The notes under the pieces: generated by a model
What the model was told of the DNA's origin: nothing
The model's input: the letters and a program-made list of their open reading frames with translations, nothing else
The model's database searches: none
DNA from: Streptomyces sp. RKAG293
GTDB taxonomy: Bacteria; Actinomycetota; Actinomycetes; Streptomycetales; Streptomycetaceae
Reading direction: 5' to 3'
Assembly: GCF_023701745.1 (NCBI RefSeq)
Contig: NZ_JAJOZB010000001.1
Location: forward strand, 806,001 to 870,000
DNA: 64,000 bases
Translations under genes and position numbers: made by a program
In this document: piece by piece, positions 1 through 7,791 of the stretch
How positions within the stretch are numbered: the first letter of the stretch is position 1
Layout: every line of letters starts with the position of its first letter

Positions 1-383
1 TGGTGTCCGTGACGTCGAACGTCTGCGTCGGACAGATCCACCTCGGCACCGGCGGCTCCTCCACGAAACCGCTGATCGAGCTCTACTACCACTCCAACGG
101 CGACATCGTCGCGGGCCTCGAGAACTCGCCCTCCGGCGGCCAGACGCCGCACACCGTGGGCCATGTCGCGGTCGGCAAGACGTGGAGCTACACGATCGCC
201 GTCTCCGGCGGTCACACGATCGACCTGACGGTCAACGGCGGCACGACGCACTACGCGATCCCGTCGTCCTTCAACCCGTACAAGCAGTACTTCAAGGCCG
301 GCTCGTACAACCAGTCGTCCTCCGACAGCACCACCAAGGGCGCACGAGTCGCCTTCTACGGGCTGACCGTCTCCCACAGCTGA
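1..383 (+). CDS. Polysaccharide lyase family 7 (alginate lyase), C-terminal part
   Basis: This is the last 126 codons of a gene that begins before the window, ending at TGA 381-383. The fragment carries two conserved strands of PL7 alginate lyases: a QIH motif near its start (GQIHLG) and the C-terminal YFKAG.YNQ block (YFKAGSYNQ), followed by the closing beta strand VAFYGLTVSH. In PL7 enzymes these lie in the active groove of a beta-jelly-roll that cleaves alginate by beta-elimination; such enzymes are normally secreted. The N-terminus and any signal peptide lie outside the window. A hairpin terminator follows 21 nt after the stop. Confidence 0.85.
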   Translation, partial: VSVTSNVCVGQIHLGTGGSSTKPLIELYYHSNGDIVAGLENSPSGGQTPHTVGHVAVGKTWSYTIAVSGGHTIDLTVNGGTTHYAIPSSFNPYKQYFKAGSYNQSSSDSTTKGARVAFYGLTVSHS

Positions 384-403
384 GCGGTCCCCGGCACAGC
401 ACG

Positions 404-471
404 CGAAAGGCCCGGTGCCCAGGCGGATCCCCTGGGGCGTTGCGACGCGAAACGCGACACCGGGCCTTTCG
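404..471 (+). terminator. Long-arm hairpin terminator after the alginate lyase gene
   Basis: A perfect 14-nt inverted repeat: CGAAAGGCCCGGTG at 404-417 pairs with CACCGGGCCTTTCG at 458-471, with a 40-nt loop. It has no U-tract, which is usual for Streptomyces terminators, and it begins 21 nt past the lyase stop codon. Confidence 0.7.
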
Positions 472-577
472 CAGGTGCACCGGGGCGGGCCTGACCGGAT
501 CACGCTGCTCCGCTCGCGGCACCGTGGACGGGCATCCCGCGCTCACCTACGGTGGCGACGACACCGGGGAGGGCGAC

Positions 578-1399
578 GTGACGGTCAGGATCATCCGCGG
601 CGCGGGCAGGTACGCCTGTCCGGAGGACTACTGGGCGCTGTACGACGACGCCGACTTCAACGAGGGGAACAGGTCCGGCGAGATCCTGATCTCCGACCAG
701 AGCATCGCCGATCTCCAGGACCACGGCTTCAACGACCGCGCCTCGTCGATCGTGAACCACACGCGGTACCACGTCGGTTGCTTCGACCACGCGGACTTCG
801 GGGGCCGGGAGATCGGACTGGACCCGGGGCAGGGCCTGGCCGGTGTCCGGAGAAGCGGGGCCAGGGGTGCGGGCCTCCTCGACGACTGTCCGATCGAGGA
901 CCTGAACGACGCGGTCTCCTCGGTACGGCTCGAGGAACCCGCCCCGCAGCTCGTCTCGCTCACCGCCGGGATCTACACCCTGGTCAACGTCAACAGCGGC
1001 AAGGCACTCGACGTCGTGAACGCCGCCTCGGCCTCCGGCGCCAACGTCCAGCAGTACCAACCCAACGGGTCCAAGGCCCAGTTGTGGCGTCTCAACCCGC
1101 TCGGCGACGGCGTCCACATCGTGATCAGCGCCAACAGCGGCAAGGCTCTGGACGTGAGCGGCGCCGGCACGCACAACGGCGCCAACGTCCAGCAGTGGGA
1201 GGCCAACGGCTCCAACGCCCAGAAGTGGCTGATCCACCGACTGGCGAGCGGCAGTCACACCCTGACGAACGTCAACAGCGGCAGGGTCCTGGACGTCGAC
1301 AACGCCAGCACGGCCAACCACGCCAACGTCCAGCAGTGGGAGAACAACCAGACCGACGCCCAGAAGTGGCTCCTGAACAGAGTCGGCCGACTGCCCTAG
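578..1399 (+). CDS. Beta/gamma-crystallin-like plus ricin B-type lectin protein
   Basis: Predicted 273 aa from GTG 578, chosen because GGGGAGGG lies just upstream and the open frame before it does not look like protein. Residues 1-110 resemble Greek-key beta/gamma-crystallin or I36-type folds (YWALYDDADFNEG, then CFDHADFGG). Residues about 125-270 form one ricin/CBM13 beta-trefoil with three similar subdomains, each starting near VNSGK.LDV or ANSGKALDV and ending in the Q-x-W signature (QQYQPNG, QQWEANG, QQWENNQ). The lectin half probably binds sugar. No signal peptide or membrane segment is visible, which is odd for a lectin of this type. It may be cytoplasmic or released by lysis. Domain call is good; role is unknown. 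Confidence 0.75.
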   Translation: MTVRIIRGAGRYACPEDYWALYDDADFNEGNRSGEILISDQSIADLQDHGFNDRASSIVNHTRYHVGCFDHADFGGREIGLDPGQGLAGVRRSGARGAGLLDDCPIEDLNDAVSSVRLEEPAPQLVSLTAGIYTLVNVNSGKALDVVNAASASGANVQQYQPNGSKAQLWRLNPLGDGVHIVISANSGKALDVSGAGTHNGANVQQWEANGSNAQKWLIHRLASGSHTLTNVNSGRVLDVDNASTANHANVQQWENNQTDAQKWLLNRVGRLP

Positions 1400-1578
1400 G
1401 CCAGGCCGGCGGGCCCTGTTCGATACGGCGCGGCACCGGTTCGAGCCGGTCGAGGACGTTCGGAATGCTGATCGGGAAGCGCGTTCCCGCATCCTGCCGC
1501 TTCGCGGAAGGGGCGCGGCGATCAGGCCGGCCGGGTAAATCATGTGCGCACCACGTATCCGGTTGACAAGGTGGGACC

Positions 1579-2817
1579 ATGACTTCTCAGCACGACCCCG
1601 TCCCCGGCTCCTCCAACCCGCCCCAGGACACGGAGCCCCAGGGCACGGACTGGACCACCACGCCCATCACGGCGGACCTCCTGCGCGGCGCGCTCGACGT
1701 GGAGTTCACCGAGCACGGCGTCCTGCCGCACCGGCTGCCCGCGCGGGCCCGCGCGCAGTGCTCCGACGGGCAGCTGGCCATGGTGGAGGCCCAGCCTTCC
1801 GGCGTTCGGCTGGTGCTCCGCACCCGGGCCACCACGATCGAGCTGGACACTCTCCGCACCAAGATGTCCTACCAGGGCGCCCCGCCCCGTCCGGACGGCG
1901 TGTACGACCTGCTCGTCGACGGCCACCTCGCCGGGCAGGCGAGTGCGACCGGCGGCAATGTGCTGCTGGTGGACATGACCACCGGGTCGGTGGAGAGCCG
2001 TCCGGGCCCGGTCGGCACCGTCCGGTTCCCCGGTCTTCCCGACCGGATGAAGAACATCGAGATCTGGCTGCCCTACAACGAGATCACCCGGCTGGTGGCG
2101 CTGCGCACCGACGCCCCGGTGCAGGCGGCACCGGCGGACGGCCGCCGTGTGTGGCTGCACCACGGCAGTTCGATCAGCCACGGCTCCGACGCCGCGAGCC
2201 CCACCACGACCTGGCCGGCGCTGGCCGCCTCCCTCGGTGGCGTGGCGCTGATCAACCTCGGCCTGGGCGGCAGCGCCCTGCTCGATCCGTTCACCGCCCG
2301 CGCCCTGCGGGACACCCCCGCGGACCTCATCAGCGTCAAGATCGGCATCAATCTGGTCAACACCGACGTGATGCGGCTGCGCGCCTTCACCCCGGCGGTG
2401 CACGGTTTCCTCGACACCATCCGCGAGGGACATCCCACCGTTCCCCTGCTGGTCGTCTCCCCCGTCCTGTGCCCCATCCACGAGGACACTCCCGGCCCCA
2501 GCGCACCGGACTTCAGCAACCTGAGCGAAGGCAGGATCCGGTTCCTGGCCGTGGGCGACCCGGCGGAACGGGCCGCCGGGAAGCTGACGCTCAACGTCAT
2601 CCGGGACGAACTGGCCCGCATCGTGAAGCAGCGGGCGGTCGACGACCCGAACCTCTACTACCTCGACGGGCGCGACCTCTACGGTGAGGCGGACTTCGCC
2701 GAGCTGCCGCTGCCCGACCAGCTTCACCCGGACGCGGCCGCGCACCACCGCATGGGCGAACGCTTCGCCGCCCTGGCCTTCGGCGCCGGCCGGCCGTTCG
2801 CGGGCGAGCGGGACTGA
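1579..2817 (+). CDS. SGNH/GDSL-type esterase-like hydrolase
   Basis: A 412-aa protein starting at ATG 1579 with AAGGTGGG just upstream. Residues from about 180 form an SGNH hydrolase domain: block I is HHGSSISHG (nucleophile Ser in GSS), followed by a GLGG block and, near the C-terminus, the block V D-x-x-H of LPDQLHPDAAAHH. The N-terminal 170 residues look like an all-beta accessory domain, as in two-domain actinobacterial SGNH proteins. It should hydrolyse an ester or acetyl group, with unknown substrate. No signal peptide is seen, so it is likely cytoplasmic. It stands alone, downstream of the crystallin-lectin gene and in the same direction. Confidence 0.75.
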   Translation: MTSQHDPVPGSSNPPQDTEPQGTDWTTTPITADLLRGALDVEFTEHGVLPHRLPARARAQCSDGQLAMVEAQPSGVRLVLRTRATTIELDTLRTKMSYQGAPPRPDGVYDLLVDGHLAGQASATGGNVLLVDMTTGSVESRPGPVGTVRFPGLPDRMKNIEIWLPYNEITRLVALRTDAPVQAAPADGRRVWLHHGSSISHGSDAASPTTTWPALAASLGGVALINLGLGGSALLDPFTARALRDTPADLISVKIGINLVNTDVMRLRAFTPAVHGFLDTIREGHPTVPLLVVSPVLCPIHEDTPGPSAPDFSNLSEGRIRFLAVGDPAERAAGKLTLNVIRDELARIVKQRAVDDPNLYYLDGRDLYGEADFAELPLPDQLHPDAAAHHRMGERFAALAFGAGRPFAGERD

Positions 2818-2918
2818 GCCGGCCGCCCCGCACCGGAGGGTTCCCGGGGCAGCGCCGAGAAGCACGGGTGGCCGTGCGAGGATCCATGGACCGCGCAGGA
2901 CCGCCGAGGAGGACGAGA

Positions 2919-3488
2919 ATGTTCGCGACATCGCTGGGTGACGGAGCCGAACTGCGGCCGCTGGAACCCTGGCAGGCCGAGGAGTTCCTCGCCCACATGG
3001 ACCGCGGCCGCGAATACATCGGCCAGCACGTCGGACTGCCCGACGCCACCGCCGACCTCGACTCGGCGCGGAACTGGCTCCAGTCCTACGCCGACAAGAC
3101 CGCCGCCGACGCCGGCCGGCTGTACGGCATCTGGCTCGACGGGCTCCTCGTGGGCGGCGTCCTCTTCCGGGTCTTCGACGCGAAGGCCGAGACCTGTGAG
3201 GCCGGTTGCTGGCTGGAGCCGGCCGCCGCCGGCCGCGGTCTGGTCACCCGTGCGGTACGCGTGATCATCGACTGGGCGATCGAGCAGCGCGGAATCCACC
3301 GAGTGGAGTGGCTGGTGTCCTCCAAGAACACACCGAGCATCAACGTGGCCAAGCGGCTCGGCATGAGCCGTGACGGGGTCCAGCGCGAGAGCTCCCTCTA
3401 CCGGGGCATCCGGCAGGACACCGAGATCTGGTCGGTGCTCGCCCCCGAGTGGCGTTCCGCGCGTTCCGCCGACCCCTCCCGGTCCTGA
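2919..3488 (+). CDS. GNAT acetyltransferase, RimJ/RimL-like
   Basis: A 189-aa protein. ATG 2919 is preferred over the in-frame GTG at 2868 because AGGAGGAC precedes it by about 6 nt and typical RimL-like homologues begin there (MFATSLGDGAELRPL). The fold is GNAT: an N-terminal arm with HMDRGREYIGQHV, acetyl-CoA segment at AAAGRGLVTRAVR (R/Q-x-x-G-x-G/A type) and the C-terminal NTPSINVAKRLGM helix typical of the ribosomal-protein acetyltransferase branch. It probably acetylates an amine or a protein N-terminus; the substrate cannot be told. It converges on hypB with a bidirectional terminator between them. Confidence 0.85.
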   Translation: MFATSLGDGAELRPLEPWQAEEFLAHMDRGREYIGQHVGLPDATADLDSARNWLQSYADKTAADAGRLYGIWLDGLLVGGVLFRVFDAKAETCEAGCWLEPAAAGRGLVTRAVRVIIDWAIEQRGIHRVEWLVSSKNTPSINVAKRLGMSRDGVQRESSLYRGIRQDTEIWSVLAPEWRSARSADPSRS

Positions 3489-3521
3489 CTCCCCCGCCGG
3501 ATCAGAGCGGCCCCTTCGGAG

Positions 3522-3549
3522 CCGGCCGGGCGGAAGAGCGCCCGGCCGG
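3522..3549. terminator. Bidirectional hairpin between the GNAT gene and hypB
   Basis: CCGGCCGGGCG at 3522-3532 pairs perfectly with CGCCCGGCCGG at 3539-3549 around a GAAGAG loop. It lies 34 nt after the acetyltransferase stop and 37 nt after the hypB stop on the other strand, so it can end both transcripts. Confidence 0.7.
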
Positions 3550-3585
3550 TCCGCCCGGTATCCCCCTCGCGAGCGGTCACGCCCC

Positions 3586-4296
3586 TCAGTACTGCTCCGC
3601 CACCCAGTCGTACCAGTCGGCCATGCCCTCGCCCGTCGTCGCCGACACGGTCAGCACCCGCACCTTCGGATTCACCGACCGCGCGTACTCCGCGCAGCGG
3701 TCGACGTCGAAATCGACGTAGGGCAGCAGATCGATCTTGTTGATGATGACCAGATCCGCTGCGGCGAACATGTACGGGTACTTCAGTGGCTTGTCCGTGC
3801 CCTCGGTGACCGAGATGATGACGACCTTGCTGCGCTCACCCAGGTCGAACAGCGCGGGGCACACCAGGTTGCCCACGTTCTCGACCAGGATCAGCGAACC
3901 GGGGGCGGGAGACAGGGTCCTCAGGGCGCCGTGCATCATCTCCGCGTCGAGATGACATCCCGCCCCGGTGTTCACCTGGACCACCGCGCATCCGGCCCGC
4001 TTGATCCGGTCGGCGTCCAGCGTGGTCTCCTGATCACCCTCGATGACCGACACCGCACGTCTGCCCGCGAGATCACCGATCGTTCGTTCCAGCAGCGTGG
4101 TCTTTCCGGCTCCCGGTGAACTCATCAGATTCACCGCCACGATCCCCTGGCCGGACAGCCAGTCGCGGTTGCGCGACGCGACATCCTCGTTCTTGGCGAG
4201 CACTCTCTGCTCCAGGGTGAGCGTCTCGCCGTTCACCGGATGGCTGTGCCCGCCCCCGGTGCCGCCGTCAGAGTCGCAGCCACAGGTACCACACAT
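3586..4296 (-). CDS. hypB: Hydrogenase nickel-incorporation GTPase HypB
   Basis: A 236-aa SIMIBI-class GTPase that drives nickel insertion into the hydrogenase large subunit together with HypA. The N-terminus has a CGTCGC metal-binding motif and only a very short His stretch (GGGHSHP), so it has no large nickel-storage tail. The P-loop is SSPGAGKTTLL, then EGDQETTLDADRI, the Cys/His metal site NTGAGCHLDAEM, the Switch/G3-like LILVENVGNLVCP and the NKID guanine-specificity motif near DLVIINKIDLLPY. It lies 3 nt after hypA and forms a leftward pair divergent from the structural operon. Confidence 0.96.
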   Translation of the reverse strand: MCGTCGCDSDGGTGGGHSHPVNGETLTLEQRVLAKNEDVASRNRDWLSGQGIVAVNLMSSPGAGKTTLLERTIGDLAGRRAVSVIEGDQETTLDADRIKRAGCAVVQVNTGAGCHLDAEMMHGALRTLSPAPGSLILVENVGNLVCPALFDLGERSKVVIISVTEGTDKPLKYPYMFAAADLVIINKIDLLPYVDFDVDRCAEYARSVNPKVRVLTVSATTGEGMADWYDWVAEQY

Positions 4297-4299
4297 ACG

Positions 4300-4629
4300 T
4301 CAGCCCACTTTCATCGAGATGATCTGGAGCTCCTGACCCGATGTGATCTCCACATCGGCACTGCCGCACGGGCACAGGAGGATCAGATCGGCCAGCGTGA
4401 ATTCGGTGTCGCACGCACGGCAATGGCCGGCGCCGGCGGGCTGGTCGATCTCCAGGCGTGCGCCTTCGGCCACTGTCCCCGCGGTGACCAGATCGAAGCA
4501 GAAGCGCATCGCGTCGGCCACCACCGCGGTCAGCATTCCCACCCGGACGGTCACCACCTGTACCGGCCGGCCGGCGGCGCGTTCACATACCGCGTCGACG
4601 ACGCTCTGCGTAATCGACAATTCATGCAT
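4300..4629 (-). CDS. hypA: Hydrogenase maturation nickel chaperone HypA
   Basis: A 109-aa protein beginning MHELSI, the conserved nickel-binding N-terminus (Met1-His2-Glu3). The zinc site is CRAC followed by CPCGS. The second pair is CPC rather than the more usual CPxC, so the zinc loop is one residue short. HypA delivers Ni to the large-subunit precursor and cooperates with HypB, whose gene follows after 3 nt. GAGCGGGG precedes the ATG. It is transcribed away from hhyS across a 278-nt intergenic region. Confidence 0.95.
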   Translation of the reverse strand: MHELSITQSVVDAVCERAAGRPVQVVTVRVGMLTAVVADAMRFCFDLVTAGTVAEGARLEIDQPAGAGHCRACDTEFTLADLILLCPCGSADVEITSGQELQIISMKVG

Positions 4630-4787
4630 CAGCGCCCCGCTCCAGTGCCACCATCAAAACCGAAGAATCTGCCACCGGCCGGCCCACATGCTGACCATCG
4701 GCCTTTCTCGCGCGAATCACTCGTTCGGCCCAATGCGAGCCATGAATGATTGCCGATATGCCCGCGCCCATCGAGCGGATTCCCGTG

Positions 4788-4817
4788 TTGACAGCGCGCT
4801 CTGACGGAGTCTAGATG
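4788..4817 (+). promoter_or_regulatory. Probable promoter of the hhy hydrogenase operon
   Basis: A consensus -35 box TTGACA (4788-4793) is followed, after 17 nt, by CTAGAT (4811-4816) or, after 18 nt, TAGATG. Transcription would start near 4823, giving an approximately 85-nt leader before hhyS. A perfect 10-bp palindrome CACACGTGTG (4837-4846) lies just downstream of the predicted start and could be a repressor site. This is the best sigma-70-type match in the hypA-hhyS intergenic region. Confidence 0.6.
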
Positions 4818-4907
4818 GTACCAATGTGATCGACACCACACGTGTGAGCCGAAGGCGATCCCCGTAGCGCGGCGGATCAGCCGCCGGCCCCGGAAGGCGG
4901 CGGCACT

Positions 4908-5963
4908 ATGCCGACAGAGGCTGCAATAAAAGCGGAAGAGACACTGATCCATGTTCTGTGGATCAATGCGGGTCTCAGCTGTGACGGCGATTCGGTGGCA
5001 CTGACCGCCGCCACCCAGCCCAGCATCGAGGAGATCGCCCTCGGTGCCCTGCCCGGGCTGCCCCAGGTGGCCGTGCACTGGCCGCTCATCGATTTCGAAT
5101 GCGGCCCCACCGGCGGCGCCGACGACTTCCTCGAGTGGTTCTTCAAGGCCGACAGAGGTGAGCTGGAACCGTTCGTCCTGGTCGTCGAGGGGTCGATCCC
5201 CAACGAGCAGCTGCACGACGAGGGCTACTGGTCGGGCTTCGGCAACGACCCCGCCACCGGTCAGCCGATGACCACCAGCGAGTGGCTCGACCGGCTGGCC
5301 CCGAAGGCCACCGCCATCGTCGCGGTCGGCACCTGCGCAACCTATGGCGGCATCCACGCCATGGCGGGCAATCCGACCGGGGCCATGGGAGTGCCGGACT
5401 ATCTGGGCTGGGACTGGAAGTCCAAGGCCGGAATCCCGATCGTGTGCGTCCCCGGGTGCCCCATCCAGCCGGACAACCTTTCGGAAACCCTCACGTATCT
5501 GCTGTACATGGCCACCGACCAGGCCCCGATGATTCCCCTCGACGACGCACTGCGTCCGGCATGGCTGTTCGGCCAGACGGTGCACGAGGGCTGCGACCGG
5601 GCGGGCTACTACGAGCAGGGCGACTTCGCGACCGAATACGGTTCGCCGAAATGCATCGTCAAGCTCGGCTGCTGGGGCCCCACCGTCAAATGCAACGTGC
5701 CGAAGCGCGGCTGGATGAACGGTATCGGCGGCTGTCCCAACGTCGGTGGAATCTGCATCGGCTGCACCATGCCGGGATTCCCGGACAAGTTCATGCCCTT
5801 CATGGACGAGCCCCCCGGCGGGAAGCTCTCCACGAACACCGTCGGACTGTACGGCGCGACGATGCGGCGGCTGCGCCACATCACGACGCACACGCTCGAC
5901 CGGGAGCCCAAGTGGCGCAAGCCCGGAAAAGACCTCACGACCGGTGCCACCCGCACTTGGTGA
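4908..5963 (+). CDS. hhyS: Group 1h [NiFe]-hydrogenase small subunit (electron-transfer subunit)
   Basis: A 351-aa small subunit carrying three iron-sulfur clusters that pass electrons from the NiFe site. The proximal-cluster motif, usually CxxC, reads LSCDGD here: Cys25 and Asp28. This is the three-Cys, one-Asp ligation known for the high-affinity actinobacterial-type hydrogenase of Cupriavidus. Further ligands are Cys143 in GTCATYGG and Cys180 in CVPGCP. The medial and distal clusters use the Cys-rich region with KCIVKLGCWGP, KCNVPKRG, GGCPNVGG and CIGCTMPGF. There is no Tat signal peptide and no C-terminal membrane helix, in agreement with this subgroup. It is first in the operon, 34 nt before hhyL. 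Function: oxidation of atmospheric H2 during persistence and sporulation (family knowledge). Confidence 0.95.
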   Translation: MPTEAAIKAEETLIHVLWINAGLSCDGDSVALTAATQPSIEEIALGALPGLPQVAVHWPLIDFECGPTGGADDFLEWFFKADRGELEPFVLVVEGSIPNEQLHDEGYWSGFGNDPATGQPMTTSEWLDRLAPKATAIVAVGTCATYGGIHAMAGNPTGAMGVPDYLGWDWKSKAGIPIVCVPGCPIQPDNLSETLTYLLYMATDQAPMIPLDDALRPAWLFGQTVHEGCDRAGYYEQGDFATEYGSPKCIVKLGCWGPTVKCNVPKRGWMNGIGGCPNVGGICIGCTMPGFPDKFMPFMDEPPGGKLSTNTVGLYGATMRRLRHITTHTLDREPKWRKPGKDLTTGATRTW

Positions 5964-5997
5964 CCCACCGCAACAGACAGAAAGATGAGGCGGCGCA

Positions 5998-7791
5998 ATG
6001 ACCGCGACGCAACGCAAGGGTGGCAGCGGAACCCAGGGCAAAGACGGACTGGTGGAGATGGCGTGGGACCCCATCACCCGCATCGTCGGCAGCCTGGGTA
6101 TCTACACGAAGATCGACTTCAAGCAGCGTGTGGTCGCGGAATGTCACAGCACGAGCTCCATCTTCCGCGGCTACTCGGTCTTCATGAAGGGCAAGGACCC
6201 GCGCGACGCGCACTTCATCACCAGCCGGATCTGCGGGATCTGCGGTGACAACCACGCCACATGTTCCTGTTACGCGCAGAACATGGCCTATGGGGTGAAG
6301 CCGCCGCACCTCGGCGAATGGATCGTCAATCTCGGCGAAGCCGCGGAATACATGTTCGACCACAACATCTTCCAGGAGAACCTGGTGGGGGTCGACTACT
6401 GCGAGAAGATGGTCGCCGAGACCAACCCCGGGGTGCTGGAGAAGGCCAATCGGACCGATTCCCCGCACGCGGAAGCCCATGGGTACAAGACCATCGGCGA
6501 CATCATGCGCTCGCTCAACCCGTTCACCGGCGAGTTCTACCGCGAGGCACTCCAGGTGAGCCGCATGACCCGGGAGATGTTCTGCCTGATGGAGGGCCGC
6601 CATGTGCATCCCTCCACGCTCTATCCCGGTGGTGTGGGCACCGTCGCGACGATCCAGCTGATGACCGACTACATCACCCGGCTCATGCGGTACGTCGAGT
6701 TCATGAAGAAGGTCGTGCCCATGCACGACGATCTCTTCGACTTCTTCTACGAGGCGCTGCCCGGATACGAGATGGTCGGCAACCGCCGCATTCTGCTCGG
6801 CTGCTGGGGATCCTTCCAGGATCCCGAACACTGCAACTTCGAGTACAAGGACATGACCGACTGGGGCCGGAAGATGTACGTGACCCCCGGCGTCGTCGTC
6901 GACGGGAAACTGGTCACCACCGACCTGGTCGAGATCAACCTCGGCATCCGCATTCTGCTCGGCTCGTCGTACTACAACGACTGGGAAGAGCAGGAGATGT
7001 TCGTGACCCACGACCCGCTCGGCAATCCGGTCGACCGCCGGCACCCGTGGAACCAGCACACCAACCCGCAGCCGCAGAAGCGCGACCTGGGCGACAAGTA
7101 CAGCTGGGTGATGTCACCGCGCTGGTTCGACGGCAAGGACTATCTCGCCCTCGACACCGGTGGCGGACCGCTGGCCCGACTGTGGACCACGGCGCTGGCC
7201 GGGCTGGTCGACATCGGCTACATCAAGGCCACCGGCAACAGCGTGCAGATCAATCTCCCCAAGACCGCGCTCAAGGGTCCGGTGGAGCTGGAATGGCGCA
7301 TCCCGCAGTGGAGCAACACCATCGAGCGGAACCGGGCGCGCACCTACTTCCAGGCCTACGCGGCTGCCTGCGCGCTGCACTTCGCGGAGAAGGCGCTCGT
7401 GGAGATCCGCGCGGGACGCACGAAGACCTGGGAGAAGTTCGAGGTCCCGGAAGAGGCGGTGGGCTGCGGTTTCACCGAGGCGGTGCGCGGCGTCCTCTCG
7501 CATCACCTGGTGATCCGCGACGGCAAGATCGCCAACTACCACCCGTACCCGCCGACTCCGTGGAACGCGAGCCCGCGCGACTCCTACGGCACGCCGGGGC
7601 CCTACGAGGACGCGGTGCAGGGCCAGCCGATCTTCGAGGAGAACGACCGGGAGAACTTCAAGGGCATCGACATCATGCGCACAGTGCGCAGCTTCGACCC
7701 CTGTCTGCCGTGCGGCGTGCACATGTACCTCGGCGAGGGCAAGAAGATCGAGCGGCTGCACTCCCCCACCCAGTCCGCGGGCGGTGAATGA
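5998..7791 (+). CDS. hhyL: Group 1h [NiFe]-hydrogenase large (catalytic) subunit
   Basis: A 597-aa precursor that holds the NiFe(CN)2CO centre. The N-terminal L1 motif is RICGICGDNHATCS with Cys79 and Cys82; the C-terminal L2 motif is DPCLPCGVH with Cys569 and Cys572. Twenty-two residues follow His575 and should be removed by the maturation protease encoded at 11722, closing the site after nickel insertion. The L1/L2 context (GDNHATCS, DPCLPCGVH) fits group 1h. A purine-rich AAAGATGAGGCGGCGCA precedes ATG 5998. The stop overlaps the start of the next gene by 8 nt, so the two are translationally coupled. Confidence 0.97.
   Translation: MTATQRKGGSGTQGKDGLVEMAWDPITRIVGSLGIYTKIDFKQRVVAECHSTSSIFRGYSVFMKGKDPRDAHFITSRICGICGDNHATCSCYAQNMAYGVKPPHLGEWIVNLGEAAEYMFDHNIFQENLVGVDYCEKMVAETNPGVLEKANRTDSPHAEAHGYKTIGDIMRSLNPFTGEFYREALQVSRMTREMFCLMEGRHVHPSTLYPGGVGTVATIQLMTDYITRLMRYVEFMKKVVPMHDDLFDFFYEALPGYEMVGNRRILLGCWGSFQDPEHCNFEYKDMTDWGRKMYVTPGVVVDGKLVTTDLVEINLGIRILLGSSYYNDWEEQEMFVTHDPLGNPVDRRHPWNQHTNPQPQKRDLGDKYSWVMSPRWFDGKDYLALDTGGGPLARLWTTALAGLVDIGYIKATGNSVQINLPKTALKGPVELEWRIPQWSNTIERNRARTYFQAYAAACALHFAEKALVEIRAGRTKTWEKFEVPEEAVGCGFTEAVRGVLSHHLVIRDGKIANYHPYPPTPWNASPRDSYGTPGPYEDAVQGQPIFEENDRENFKGIDIMRTVRSFDPCLPCGVHMYLGEGKKIERLHSPTQSAGGE

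Noticed and set aside
4300..4629. Broken zinc site in HypA (CPC instead of CPxC)
   Set aside because: All four Cys are present and the rest is intact; this is probably a normal lineage variant rather than damage.
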